From DATJOJ01 sp035507035 (GTDB lineage Bacteria > Acidobacteriota > Terriglobia > Terriglobales > Acidobacteriaceae): DNA of 64,000 nucleotides. The notes under the pieces were generated by a model, which was not told the DNA's origin, did not search any database, and worked only from the letters and a program-made list of their open reading frames with translations. The position numbers and the translations under genes were made by a program. The stretch spans positions 124,001 through 188,000 of the forward strand of contig DATJOJ010000063.1 in NCBI GenBank assembly GCA_035507035.1. Direction: 5' to 3'. Below, piece after piece: positions 16,352 to 25,538 of the stretch (positions are counted from its first letter, which is position 1; every line of letters begins with the position of its first letter).

Positions 16352-19300
16352 TTGCTCAAACTGAAAAAGCTGCAGATTCTCGGCTTCAAGTCGTTTTGCG
16401 ACCGCACCGAGCTCAAGTTTCACGGTGAGGGCGTGGCGGCCATTGTCGGCCCCAACGGATGCGGTAAATCCAACATCGCCGACGCAATTTCGTGGGTGTT
16501 GGGCGAGCAGTCCGCCAAAACTTTGCGCGGCTCGCGCATGGAGGACGTGATCTTCGCCGGCACACGGGATCGCAAGCCCACTGGTATGGCCGAAGTTTGC
16601 CTCACGCTAATCGATCCCGGAGCGTATGACGGACCGGATGCGAACGATCCCACCGAAGTTGAGATTCAGGACGAGATGCCGGCGGACCATTGGGATGAAG
16701 CCGAGGTACGCGCTAAAGCCGCGGAAGAAGTGGATCGGCTCACCGAAGAAGCGCAGCCAGGACAAACAGAACAAGTTGAAGTCCAGCATTCCAATAGCGA
16801 AGCTCTGTGGCGGCTCTATCCGGAAGATGAACCGCGGTTCGCGGTGTTTACGAACCCGAATCCGCCGCAAAAAGTAACGATTGGCGAGTCCCAAGTCGTG
16901 CTGAAGATTCGCCGCCGAAAGTTTCAACAGCAGATTCGCGCGGGAGAAATCTCGGTCACACGGAGGTTATTTCGATCAGGAGAGAGCGAATACCTGCTGA
17001 ATGGCAAGCTCTGCCGCCTGCGCGATATTCAAGAGCTTTTCATGGGAACGGGGTTAGGGCCAGAGTCCTATGCACTGATCGAGCAGGGACGCATCGGGCA
17101 AATCTTGAGTAGCCGTCCAACCGATCGGCGAGCGATTCTGGAAGAGGCGGCGGGAATCACGAAGTTCAAAACCAAAAAGCGCCTTGCGGAAGCCCGCTTG
17201 GAAGATGCCAAACAGAATCTGGCGCGGGTGAACGACATTTTCGAAGAAGTCACGCGGCAGATGAACTCGCTGAAACGACAGGCTTCTAAAGCAGAGCGCT
17301 ACGCGAAACTAAGAGAGGAGATGCGAGCCAAGCTGCGCCTGGTGCTGGCGAGTAAATTTGCTCAATTGGAACGCGAGCGTGATGAGCTCGATGGACAAGT
17401 TCAGTCGCTCTCGGAACAGGTGCGAGAACAGACCGAGGTTGTCCAGCAACTCGAAGATGAGCATGCGGAGCGTACCCAGCGTGGCTACGACATCGAGGCC
17501 GAGGTCAGGGAAAATCGCGAGCGGCTGAGTCAGATCCGGCTGGAAAATGATCGGGCGGCTGCCAAGCGCCGCAATAATGAAGAACGCTGCGCCGAACTGG
17601 TGGCTCGAGCGGCAGCGTACGAGACTGAAGCAAATCAGGCGCGTGATCGGCTGACTGCCCTTGAGACGGAGCGGGACACGAACCGCCAGGCTTTGGAGTC
17701 CGCAGCCGATGATCTCGCCGAGGCGCAACAACACTTGACCCGGTGTCAGCAAGAATGCGCTGGAGCTACGAGCGCGTTGGGTGGGCTCGAAGCGCGGCAG
17801 GAAGCTTCTCGCGTCTCCATTCTCGAAGTGGTCGCGGCGGCTGCAAACCAAAGGAACCAGCTCACACAAGCCGAAGAGCGCATGGCCGGCATCGACCGCG
17901 ATGCGCAGCGTTTGCAGGGAGAAGTTGCGACCGGCAACGCTCAGATCGAAACTTTCGGCGGTCAACGCCAGCAAACGGCTTTGGAGTTTGAAACCGTCTC
18001 TCAGCGCCTGACCGGACTATCCGCTGAAATTCTGCGCGTTCGCGGTCTTCTCGATGGAAGGCGGCAAGAGGAGACGCGGTCGAAGGACCACGCGGACAAC
18101 CTGCGAGGAGAATACGCCTCCGCCATGGGACGCCGGGCTTCGCTTGAAGCCGTGATCGCGGAACACGGATATTCGACCGAGTCAGTGCGGCGGTTGTTTC
18201 AGTCGGGAGCGCTGAATGGCGGCCTTGCGCCGGCCGGAGTGCTAGCAGATTTTCTGGAAGTCGAACCCCGCTATGAGGGTGTCGTCGAGGACTTTCTGCG
18301 GGACGAGTTGAACTACATCGTGGTCAAATCGTGGGATGCGGCCGACGAAGGCTTACGTCTGCTGCGCAGCGATGTGGATGGGCGCGCTACATTCCTGGTT
18401 CATCCGGAAGATTCGCAGGCGAAATTCTCGTTTGCGGTGAACGAATCCGAACGCGGCGAGACGCCTGGTCAGCTGGTTGCGTTGAAAGATGCCATTCGGG
18501 TGCTGAATGGCTTCGGCCGCTCCCTCGAAGTCATTCTGCCCAAGCTCCGCGATGGATACATCGTTCCGAATCCCACCTTCGCGCGGGAGTTGGCGCTCGA
18601 AAATCCGCATGCGTTTTTCCTGGCGCAATCGGGCGAGTGCTTTCACAACGTGACGGTTACCGGAGGCAAGCAGCGCGCCGAAGGCCCGCTTTCACTGAAA
18701 CGCGAGTTGCGAGAAGTTACACGTCAGTTAACCGAGATTGAGTCGGCTTTGCGCAACGAGGAACTACGATCACTGACCTTCGGACGAGAGATCAAAGAGC
18801 TCAGTTCCCTGCTCCAACACCTGGAGGATGAAAAGCGCGAGGCCGAAAAGCAAGCCATGACCTCGGGACACGTCTTGCAGCAGATCGATTCCGAGATGAA
18901 CCGTGTGGCGGATCGATTGCAGACCTGCCGCGCCGAGTTGCAACACCTCGGTTCCGACCGAGCCGAGCAGGAACGATTGATCGCCGCACGAGTGGCGGAG
19001 CTCGGCGAGTTGCAGCGAAAGCGTGAGGAACTCGAGCGACAATCGGCGAACGCGAACGAAGAATTGGCAATTCTCCGCGATCATCGCGATCGGGCTGCTG
19101 AGGATGCATCGCAGCAGTTGGCGCGGGTCGCAACGCTTGAAGAACGGCATCGTACGGCGGCGGACGTCCTGCAGCGGATCAATGCTTCGATTGCGGAAAT
19201 TGCCCAGCGGGTAGGTTCGTTAACCTCGCAAATCGAATCGTCGGCCACAGAAAAGCTGCAGCGGGAGCAAGAAAATCAACAACTCGCAACTGTGCTCGAA

Positions 19301-20233
19301 GATTTGGAGGCCGAGCGCAACGCCGGCGAAACGCGCGAAGGGTTGTTGCAATTCGAGTCGGAACAGGTACGTGCTCGGCTGAACGAAATCGACGAAGCCC
19401 TGCGCGGTGCGCGTCAGTTGCTCGATCAAGCGCGCGACCGGCGTGGTGAGCTTTCGGCGAATCTTGCCAAGCTGCAGTCCGATGCGCAATACATGGCCGA
19501 AACCTGCCTGAACGAACTGAGCGTGCAATTGCATGAACTGGCAAGCGACCCGGCGATTTCCGCCGTCGATGGAGAACAACTGGCCGCGGAGGACCAAGCG
19601 TATCGCGAAATGCGCTCGCGGCTCGACGGCATGGGCCCGGTCAACATGATGGCGCTGGAAGAATACAAAGAGGCTGCTGAGCGTCACGGGTTCCTCGACA
19701 CCCAGCGCAAGGATCTGCTCGATTCGATTGCCAACACGCAGGCTACGATCAAGGAGATCGATACGTTTTCGCGGCAAAAGTTTGAAGAAGCGTTCAGCAA
19801 GATCAATGAGAATTTCCAGGCGACCTTCAAGAAGCTTTTTGGCGGCGGCCATGCGTTCATGCGGTTGACCGACGAGGAAAACAGCGCCGAAAGCGGCATC
19901 GATGTAGTGGCTTCGCCTCCGGGAAAGAAATTGCAGAATGTGTTGCTGCTCTCGGGCGGCGAAAAGGCCCTTACTGCATTGGCCTTGCTGGTGGGCATTT
20001 TCCAGTATCAGCCAAGTCCGTTCTGCATACTTGACGAGGTCGACGCGCCGCTCGACGAATCCAACATTGGCCGCTTCACCGAACTGGTGAAAGAAATGAG
20101 CATTCAGACACAGTTTGTACTCATCACGCACAGTAAGAAGACGATGAGCATCGCTCCGGTGCTTTATGGCGTCACCATGCAAGAACCGGGCGTGTCGAAG
20201 CTGGTTTCGGTGCGGTTTGGGGCTACGGCGTAA
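16352..20233 (+). CDS. smc: Chromosome segregation protein SMC with an expanded head domain
   Basis: 1293 residues, about 100 longer than typical bacterial SMC. Walker A is GPNGCGKSN (33-41), the C-terminal signature is LSGGEKAL (near 1208) and Walker B is CILDEVDAPLDESN (near 1226). Long coiled coils (about 250-600 and 790-1110) flank a hinge (about 605-785). The ATP-driven dimer compacts and segregates chromosomes with ScpA/ScpB. Residues about 91-197 of the N-terminal head form an acidic insertion rich in Glu/Asp; in most bacteria only about 20 residues separate the equivalent strands, and the conserved SVTRRLFRSGESEYLLNG follows it. TTG 16352 has AAGGAG 6 nt upstream. It is followed by a weak terminator. 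Confidence 0.95.
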   Translation: MLKLKKLQILGFKSFCDRTELKFHGEGVAAIVGPNGCGKSNIADAISWVLGEQSAKTLRGSRMEDVIFAGTRDRKPTGMAEVCLTLIDPGAYDGPDANDPTEVEIQDEMPADHWDEAEVRAKAAEEVDRLTEEAQPGQTEQVEVQHSNSEALWRLYPEDEPRFAVFTNPNPPQKVTIGESQVVLKIRRRKFQQQIRAGEISVTRRLFRSGESEYLLNGKLCRLRDIQELFMGTGLGPESYALIEQGRIGQILSSRPTDRRAILEEAAGITKFKTKKRLAEARLEDAKQNLARVNDIFEEVTRQMNSLKRQASKAERYAKLREEMRAKLRLVLASKFAQLERERDELDGQVQSLSEQVREQTEVVQQLEDEHAERTQRGYDIEAEVRENRERLSQIRLENDRAAAKRRNNEERCAELVARAAAYETEANQARDRLTALETERDTNRQALESAADDLAEAQQHLTRCQQECAGATSALGGLEARQEASRVSILEVVAAAANQRNQLTQAEERMAGIDRDAQRLQGEVATGNAQIETFGGQRQQTALEFETVSQRLTGLSAEILRVRGLLDGRRQEETRSKDHADNLRGEYASAMGRRASLEAVIAEHGYSTESVRRLFQSGALNGGLAPAGVLADFLEVEPRYEGVVEDFLRDELNYIVVKSWDAADEGLRLLRSDVDGRATFLVHPEDSQAKFSFAVNESERGETPGQLVALKDAIRVLNGFGRSLEVILPKLRDGYIVPNPTFARELALENPHAFFLAQSGECFHNVTVTGGKQRAEGPLSLKRELREVTRQLTEIESALRNEELRSLTFGREIKELSSLLQHLEDEKREAEKQAMTSGHVLQQIDSEMNRVADRLQTCRAELQHLGSDRAEQERLIAARVAELGELQRKREELERQSANANEELAILRDHRDRAAEDASQQLARVATLEERHRTAADVLQRINASIAEIAQRVGSLTSQIESSATEKLQREQENQQLATVLEDLEAERNAGETREGLLQFESEQVRARLNEIDEALRGARQLLDQARDRRGELSANLAKLQSDAQYMAETCLNELSVQLHELASDPAISAVDGEQLAAEDQAYREMRSRLDGMGPVNMMALEEYKEAAERHGFLDTQRKDLLDSIANTQATIKEIDTFSRQKFEEAFSKINENFQATFKKLFGGGHAFMRLTDEENSAESGIDVVASPPGKKLQNVLLLSGGEKALTALALLVGIFQYQPSPFCILDEVDAPLDESNIGRFTELVKEMSIQTQFVLITHSKKTMSIAPVLYGVTMQEPGVSKLVSVRFGATA

Positions 20234-20260
20234 CGGAATACCAAACGTAGACGACGCAGA

Positions 20261-20287
20261 GGAGCACGGAAGCGGCTCCCATTTTTT
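20261..20287 (+). terminator. Possible terminator after smc
   Basis: A 5-bp stem GGAGC/GCTCC with a 9-nt loop is followed by six T residues (20282-20287). The stem is short, so the call is tentative. Confidence 0.5.
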
Positions 20288-20421
20288 CCTCTGTCATCCT
20301 CAGCTTTTCCACATAATCTTCCAGAAAAACCCACCCCGAATCCCGCTTACGGTATTTCCTGTAGAGCAACTCTTTTCCCCGCAACACTTCGCTGGAAGCG
20401 CGGATTCCGCTGAGTTAAGCG

Positions 20422-20449
20422 TTGACAAAAATTTCTGAAGATTTAAAAT
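20422..20449 (+). promoter_or_regulatory. Sigma-70-type promoter of purC
   Basis: A consensus TTGACA (20422-20427), a 16-bp AT-rich spacer and TAAAAT (20444-20449) predict a start near 20457, about 27 nt before the purC ATG. Confidence 0.75.
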
Positions 20450-20483
20450 TACGCCCGTTTCTTACCCCGGTTAAAATTAATAC

Positions 20484-21395
20484 ATGAGCCCCCAATTGCT
20501 AGACACAGTTCTTTTGCGCACTGACTTCTCCGACCTTGAACTCTTCGCCAGCGGTAAGGTGCGAGACGTTTACCTGCTCGACAAGCAGCACCTGCTGTTT
20601 GTGGCCACCGACCGCATCTCGGCGTTTGACTACGTACTGGCCACCGGCATTCCGCATAAGGGCCGGGTGCTCACGCAGATTTCTTTGTTCTGGTTCGATT
20701 TTCTGCGCGATGTCGTGCCCAATCACCTCATCACTGCGAACGTAGACGAGTATCCAGCGAGTACCCGCAAATATGCCGATCAACTCACTGGGCGATCGAT
20801 GCTGGTCACGAAAGCTGACATGGTCCCGGTTGAATGCGTGGTGCGGGGCTACATCTCCGGCTCGGCCTGGAAAGAATACAAAACCACGGGTGCGGTTTGC
20901 GGCATCCGCTTGCCGGCGGGCTTGAAAGAATCCGACAAGCTGCCCGAGCCGATCTTCACACCCTCAACAAAAGCAACGACCGGGCACGACGAAAATATTT
21001 CCTTCGAAAAAATGACCGAGATCGTTGGAGCCGAATTGGGTGGAAGACTGCGGGATATCACCCTGAAGATTTACCAAAAGGCGGCCGACTATGCCCGGCA
21101 AAAGGGCATCATAATCGCCGACACGAAATTCGAGTTTGGGATTACATCCAAAGGAATCACTCTGGCGGATGAAGTCCTGACTCCTGATTCATCCCGGTTC
21201 TGGCCAGCCGACAAGTATGCGCCTGGCCGGGCCCAGGAATCGTATGACAAGCAATACGTTCGCGACTATCTAGAAGAAATTCGTTGGAACAAGCAGCCGC
21301 CTGCACCGGCCCTCCCCCCGGACGTGGCTCGCCGGACCAGCGAAAAATATCTGGAGGCTTATCACCGGCTCACGGGACGCGAGCTGGATGTGTAA
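20484..21395 (+). CDS. purC: Phosphoribosylaminoimidazole-succinocarboxamide synthase (SAICAR synthetase)
   Basis: 303 residues, the length of the long bacterial form. The protein ligates aspartate to CAIR with ATP in de novo purine synthesis. Conserved blocks are present: FASGKVRDVYLLD and DRISAFDYV at the N-terminus, VRGYISGSAWKEY (about 118-131), TKATTGHDENI, and IIADTKFEFG near 215. The gene has a good promoter 27 nt upstream of its ATG. A CvpA gene starts 23 nt after it, a purine-locus link seen in other bacteria. No anomalies. Confidence 0.95.
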   Translation: MSPQLLDTVLLRTDFSDLELFASGKVRDVYLLDKQHLLFVATDRISAFDYVLATGIPHKGRVLTQISLFWFDFLRDVVPNHLITANVDEYPASTRKYADQLTGRSMLVTKADMVPVECVVRGYISGSAWKEYKTTGAVCGIRLPAGLKESDKLPEPIFTPSTKATTGHDENISFEKMTEIVGAELGGRLRDITLKIYQKAADYARQKGIIIADTKFEFGITSKGITLADEVLTPDSSRFWPADKYAPGRAQESYDKQYVRDYLEEIRWNKQPPAPALPPDVARRTSEKYLEAYHRLTGRELDV

Positions 21396-21418
21396 ACCAA
21401 ACGGCTACGGGAGACAGC

Positions 21419-21943
21419 GTGACATTGGCTGACGGAATCATCCTTGTGGTGATTCTGTTGTCGACAGTTCAAGCGGCCAGTGCTGGTTTCTTCCAGGAAG
21501 CATTTGGAATTGCCGGATTAGTTTTCGGGTACTTGCTGGCCGCGTGGAACTATCACAGTCTGGCGGGTCGTTTCCTGCAGTATGGATCGCCTTGGCTGGT
21601 GGAGATCGCGGCTTTCCTGGTTATTTTCGTTGGCGTCATGATTCTGGCCGGCATTACCGGCCGGATTGCTCACTGGGCGGTAAAGGAAGCCGGTTTGGCG
21701 GTATTCGATCGGATTCTCGGAGCCGCTCTGGGGTTGGTGAAGGGCTGTCTGTTGGTGGCAATTGTACTCACCAGCATGACGGCATTCACTCCGACGTCAA
21801 AGTGGTTGCGGGGCTCGCAATTGGCGCCATATTTTCTGGTGGTCGGTCGAGCAGCGATCTGGGTTGCGCCATCACAACTGCGCGCCCAGTTTTATTCGGG
21901 GCTCGACCTGGTTCGCCGGGAACAAGAACAAGCTACGAGGTGA
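21419..21943 (+). CDS. cvpA: CvpA family membrane protein
   Basis: 174 residues from GTG 21419, preceded by GGGAGA. Four hydrophobic segments (about 4-25, 30-48, 62-84 and 103-122) and the pattern FGIAGLVFGYLLA...GRIAHWAVKEAGLAVFDRILGAALGLVKG are typical of CvpA (colicin V production) proteins, inner-membrane proteins of poorly known function linked to envelope homeostasis. Location just after purC agrees with the purine-gene association of the family. Longer in-frame starts (21284) would overlap purC and add no membrane segment. Confidence 0.85.
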   Translation: MTLADGIILVVILLSTVQAASAGFFQEAFGIAGLVFGYLLAAWNYHSLAGRFLQYGSPWLVEIAAFLVIFVGVMILAGITGRIAHWAVKEAGLAVFDRILGAALGLVKGCLLVAIVLTSMTAFTPTSKWLRGSQLAPYFLVVGRAAIWVAPSQLRAQFYSGLDLVRREQEQATR

Positions 21944-22031
21944 CCGTCCGTTGCAGGCACGGCCAACATAACGAGATCGAGTACATCGCGAAGAGCAGCA
22001 AGGGTTGCTTTTCAAAAGAAAGAGAGAAGCC

Positions 22032-22310
22032 GTGAGAGACCAGCTCGAAGCACTCGTCATGCAGATGTACCGCAGCAATATTCTCTATTCCGAAGCAGTG
22101 CGCGAATTCAAAAAGAGGTTCATTCTGACGGTATTGCAGGAGAATAAAGGCAACCAGTGCCGCGCCGCGCGCCAGCTCGGAATGCACCGGAATACCTTAA
22201 GCCGGACGATTTCCGAGTTGAAGATCGACGTGCGGCAGCTGCGAGCTGGAATGAAGCGGCCGCCACGCAGTGCACGACCAGCGGTCTACGAGAAGAAAGC
22301 GGTTCGGTAA
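22032..22310 (+). CDS. Fis-family helix-turn-helix protein
   Basis: About 92 residues. The centre (NKGNQCRAARQLGMHRNTLS, then RTISEL) is the Fis/NtrC C-terminal helix-turn-helix. A long helix precedes it (FKKRFILTVLQE), the rest is a basic Pro/Arg tail, and no AAA+ or receiver domain is present. A DNA-binding role is known for the fold; targets are unknown. GTG 22032 follows GAGAGA; TTG 22005 and ATG 22059 are alternatives. It probably belongs to the purC-cvpA transcript and ends at a strong terminator. Confidence 0.75.
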   Translation: MRDQLEALVMQMYRSNILYSEAVREFKKRFILTVLQENKGNQCRAARQLGMHRNTLSRTISELKIDVRQLRAGMKRPPRSARPAVYEKKAVR

Positions 22311-22349
22311 AAAAATCGCGGTTGCATCCGCAAAGCATCCGGCAAAATA

Positions 22350-22377
22350 AAAGGGCAGCGCCTGAGCGCTGCCCTTT
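22350..22377. terminator. Bidirectional terminator between convergent genes
   Basis: A perfect 12-bp stem AAAGGGCAGCGC/GCGCTGCCCTTT with loop CTGA. A and T tracts at its two sides allow it to act on both the Fis-like gene and the TPR gene. Confidence 0.88.
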
Positions 22378-22394
22378 CACTTTGTTAAGTTTGA

Positions 22395-23711
22395 TTACTG
22401 CGACTGGGTGCTGTGATGCACTGGCCTTTTGGGCGCCGGTTTCGCTGTCAACAGAGCGCCTTTCTCCATGTTCATCACAAACGGGCTCGGTGTGTACGAA
22501 GCCGGAGTCCCCTCGAAGTCGAAGTCGGCGCCGACCTTCGGCATCAAGTGCTCAGGGATCGGACCTGTCATGGTAAGAACAATGTCGGCCCGGTTCTTAT
22601 CGATGTCGTCCTGGCTTTCGGCGATCTGGACCTCGGTCGAGGTGGCCGAGATCACGTGTCCCCTCATCTGCAGAGGAACGCCTTTGATTACGCTCCACAC
22701 CTTTTGCTGATCGTCAGGTGATCCTGCAGAAAGCACCAGTTGCCAATCGGCAAAACTCATCTGTTTGATGTCGTTAGGGCCCTTCCCTTTTACCAAGTCA
22801 GCCGCTTGTTCGGCCGGAGTCGGCGGTACATACGCCTTGATGGTAAAACCAGCAGGCGGCAGGGTTGCAGTTGCGGTCTGCGTCAGCAGATCGTTCCACC
22901 CGTCCTCGGATCCGTGATACTTGACATACTTTGCGTGGCCGAATTTAGTAATCTGCGCCTTCCCTGCGGGATCTTTTACGAGATTAGCCGCGCGAGCAAT
23001 GAAGAACAGGCCGTTCACATCATCTTCGGGGGTGGCTGTCAAACAGGCCAAGGCGTAGGGATAAACGTTTTCGACGTTGTTGGGATCCTGCTCAACCGCT
23101 GCGCGCAAATATTTCTGCGCCGTCGGATAGTCTTTTAACTGGAGAGCGGAAAACCCTGCTACGCCATTGAGCAGGGCTTCGAGTTGAGTCTTCTGTTTCT
23201 GGAATTCAGCGTCAGACACGCCATCGGGTTTGGGCATGTTGGGAAGCGCATCAAGACCCTTGACCGCGTGGTCTTTGGCTTCTTGCCACTTTTGGGAGGC
23301 GCGTTCGGTGTAAGCCAAAACTACCAGGGCGCGAACATTGTTAGGGTTTACCGCCAGGAGCCGATTTGCGGTATCGATGACTTTTGCCTGGTTTCCCGCT
23401 TGCTGATACGCACCCATCAACACTTCGAGTGCATCCTCTTTGACGACGCTATTTGGATATTGTGCGAGGAAGGCCTCTACGCCGCTGATCTTCGCCTGCG
23501 GATCGGTCTGCTTGATGGCGCCGACATAGGCGTTGTATTCGTTGGGATCTTTGATCTCTTTGTTCTTCTGGGCGGGCGCCTGCCCGGCAGGCTGGCTGGA
23601 TGCGGTTTGTCCCGGCTGCGCATTGCCGGCCGGAGGTGTGGCCGGCTGCTGGGCTGAGGCTGCTGCCACAAGCGTAAGCAAAACCGCCAGTATGCTGGTC
23701 TTCATATTCAC
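22395..23711 (-). CDS. Secreted TPR protein
   Basis: 438 residues with a signal peptide ending AAASA (about 20), a Gln/Ala/Pro-rich linker (22-50), then TPR-like helices (about 60-235) with repeats such as LLAVNPNNVRALVVLAYTER and YLRAAVEQDPNNVENVYPYA. A C-terminal alpha/beta part (about 270-415) has no family I recognise and ends in a basic Pro/His tail. TPRs mediate protein contacts; the role is probably a periplasmic scaffold. GTG 23711 follows AAGGAG; ATG 23705 is two codons later. The gene faces the Fis-like gene and shares its terminator. Confidence 0.75.
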   Translation of the reverse strand: MNMKTSILAVLLTLVAAASAQQPATPPAGNAQPGQTASSQPAGQAPAQKNKEIKDPNEYNAYVGAIKQTDPQAKISGVEAFLAQYPNSVVKEDALEVLMGAYQQAGNQAKVIDTANRLLAVNPNNVRALVVLAYTERASQKWQEAKDHAVKGLDALPNMPKPDGVSDAEFQKQKTQLEALLNGVAGFSALQLKDYPTAQKYLRAAVEQDPNNVENVYPYALACLTATPEDDVNGLFFIARAANLVKDPAGKAQITKFGHAKYVKYHGSEDGWNDLLTQTATATLPPAGFTIKAYVPPTPAEQAADLVKGKGPNDIKQMSFADWQLVLSAGSPDDQQKVWSVIKGVPLQMRGHVISATSTEVQIAESQDDIDKNRADIVLTMTGPIPEHLMPKVGADFDFEGTPASYTPSPFVMNMEKGALLTAKPAPKRPVHHSTQSQ

Positions 23712-23976
23712 ATGGCTCCTTGGATGCTGGGAAATCGGCGAACACTACCTGCCCGGCTGTGACTCCACGCCCGGAGGCTCAGAACATGGCTTGCACAAAC
23801 CCATGCAGCAGGACCGGGATACTTTGCCCCAATTACAGGCAAGCTTTTAGCTCCGGTGAGCCGGATTATAAGTTTCTGCTGCAACTAAGGCAAGCTGGCA
23901 ATTCTATCAGGGTTGCCGTCTTGTTAAGATGCGAGGAAAGCAGTTTATGGTGGTTTGGCGGGGAGAGGAGATTCGT

Positions 23977-24705
23977 ATGGCCGGAACAACGAGCGGAGTG
24001 CTAGCCAGCCAGGTTGCGTTGATCACGGGCGGCGGGCGTGGGATCGGCGCGGCCACTGCCGAGAAATTAGCGAGCATGGGCGCCTTGGTAGTGATCTGCG
24101 GGCGCAGACAGAAACCCTTGAATTCGACAGTGAAAGCCATCATCGACGCGGGCGGAAAGGCCAAAGCGGCCGAATGCGATGTGATGGACTTGCGCTCGGT
24201 TGAGAAACTGGCCACGCAAGTTGAGCGTGAGTCGGGCCGCATCGACGTGCTGGTGAACAATGCCGGCATCGGTGGTTTCGGCGGGCCGCTCTACCAAATG
24301 CCTCCGGATTCGTGGGAGCAAGTGATGAACACAAATCTGCGTGGTGTGTTCTACTGCATTCGCGCTTTCGTTCCGCTGATGATCAAGGCACGTAGTGGAC
24401 ACATCATCAACATATCTTCTCTGGCGGGAAAGAATCCTCTGCCGAATGGTGCCGCATACGCAGCTTCGAAATGGGGGCTGAATGGTCTCAGTTATTCAGT
24501 TGCCGAGGAACTACGCGGGCACAACATTCGCGTTTCGGTGGTTTGCCCTGGATCAGTAAATACGGAACTAAGCCCTCATACGGGAAAAGATCCGAAGCGT
24601 ATGCTGCAACCGGATGACGTTGCTCATGCGGTGGCGATGCTGGTGACCCAAGCTCCGCAGTCATTCGTCAGCGAGATATTGCTGAGGCCGACGTTGAAAC
24701 CGTAG
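23977..24705 (+). CDS. Short-chain dehydrogenase/reductase
   Basis: 242 residues, a classical SDR. The cofactor site is TGGGRGIG (17-24), the structural motif NNAG is at 94-97, and the catalytic triad is Ser147/148 (INISS), Tyr161 and Lys165 (YAASK). Arg43/Arg44 after the second strand suggest NADPH preference. It would reduce or oxidise a small carbonyl or alcohol substrate that cannot be told from sequence; FabG-like proteins are the nearest kind. ATG 23977 is chosen for GAGAGGAG 7 nt upstream; the longer in-frame reading from 23929 adds non-conserved residues. Confidence 0.9.
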   Translation: MAGTTSGVLASQVALITGGGRGIGAATAEKLASMGALVVICGRRQKPLNSTVKAIIDAGGKAKAAECDVMDLRSVEKLATQVERESGRIDVLVNNAGIGGFGGPLYQMPPDSWEQVMNTNLRGVFYCIRAFVPLMIKARSGHIINISSLAGKNPLPNGAAYAASKWGLNGLSYSVAEELRGHNIRVSVVCPGSVNTELSPHTGKDPKRMLQPDDVAHAVAMLVTQAPQSFVSEILLRPTLKP

Positions 24706-24765
24706 ATCCGGTCGGGAGAATTTCTCCCACTGGCTAATCCTTCAGGTATACTTTTCGGCGAAAGT

Positions 24766-25512
24766 GTGAAGGTTGTGTCGCAACATCAGACCAGGTCGCG
24801 AATCGTTTTTTTGGTTGCGATTGCCTCTTTCTTGATGTGTGCAAGTTCCCGGGCACGCGCAGCCGATCGCTATCTGATCGACGGCGCTGTTTTGCACGCT
24901 TCGTCATCTCTGCCACAGACCCTGGTCGACGGCGTGAACCCACAGGGTTGGTTGCTCTACACACAGTCCTACGGGGTTCGTGATGCTATCTGCGAAGTCT
25001 TCCTGGCAAAGACCGTAGCTTCGCAGCATGCTTCAGCGGACAAGTTGCCTTACAACGTTCTCAAGCCGGGCGCTTTCGTTGGGATCATCCATCTATTGCC
25101 CGAAGCAACTGAAGATTATTCCGCGGACTTTCATAATCAACAGTTGAGGCCTGGGTATTACACCATGCGCTATGCCGTGATGCCCAGTGGTACGTATGAA
25201 CACGGCACGAAGCTGGGAGAATTTCTTGTGCTTGCTGCCGCCAATATGGATCGCGATCCGGCTCAGATTCTCAAGCCCGGCGAACTGGCACACCTGGGTG
25301 CGGCCGCTTCCGGGAACGAGGTCGCCGCCAGCATGGAATTGGTAGCCCCGGACCGCAGCCAGCGGACGTCACCCGTGGCGAAGGCCGACGAAACGGGAAT
25401 GTGCATTTTTCAGGTGCAATTGCGGCTGACTCCGGCCAAAGGGAGGCCTCCCAAAGAGCTCGCTCTGGCCATCGCCATGCTTAACCCGCTCCACGGTCCG
25501 GAGGGCTCGTAG
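24766..25512 (+). CDS. Secreted protein of unknown function
   Basis: 248 residues from GTG 24766. A signal peptide (about 1-33, ending ARA) precedes a beta-rich domain with no motif I know; conserved-looking pieces are LRPGYYTMRYAVMPSGTYEH and LKPGELAHLGA. The middle (about 110-165) resembles periplasmic beta-sandwich folds, but I cannot place it. It stands 60 nt after the SDR gene on the same strand and may be cotranscribed. Confidence 0.65.
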   Translation: MKVVSQHQTRSRIVFLVAIASFLMCASSRARAADRYLIDGAVLHASSSLPQTLVDGVNPQGWLLYTQSYGVRDAICEVFLAKTVASQHASADKLPYNVLKPGAFVGIIHLLPEATEDYSADFHNQQLRPGYYTMRYAVMPSGTYEHGTKLGEFLVLAAANMDRDPAQILKPGELAHLGAAASGNEVAASMELVAPDRSQRTSPVAKADETGMCIFQVQLRLTPAKGRPPKELALAIAMLNPLHGPEGS

Positions 25513-25538
25513 TCCAATCTCGAAGGTCCATGCCGCGG

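Noticed and set aside
19220..20182. 320-codon minus-strand frame opposite the end of smc
   Set aside because: Antisense to the conserved SMC coiled coil and head; no recognisable domain.
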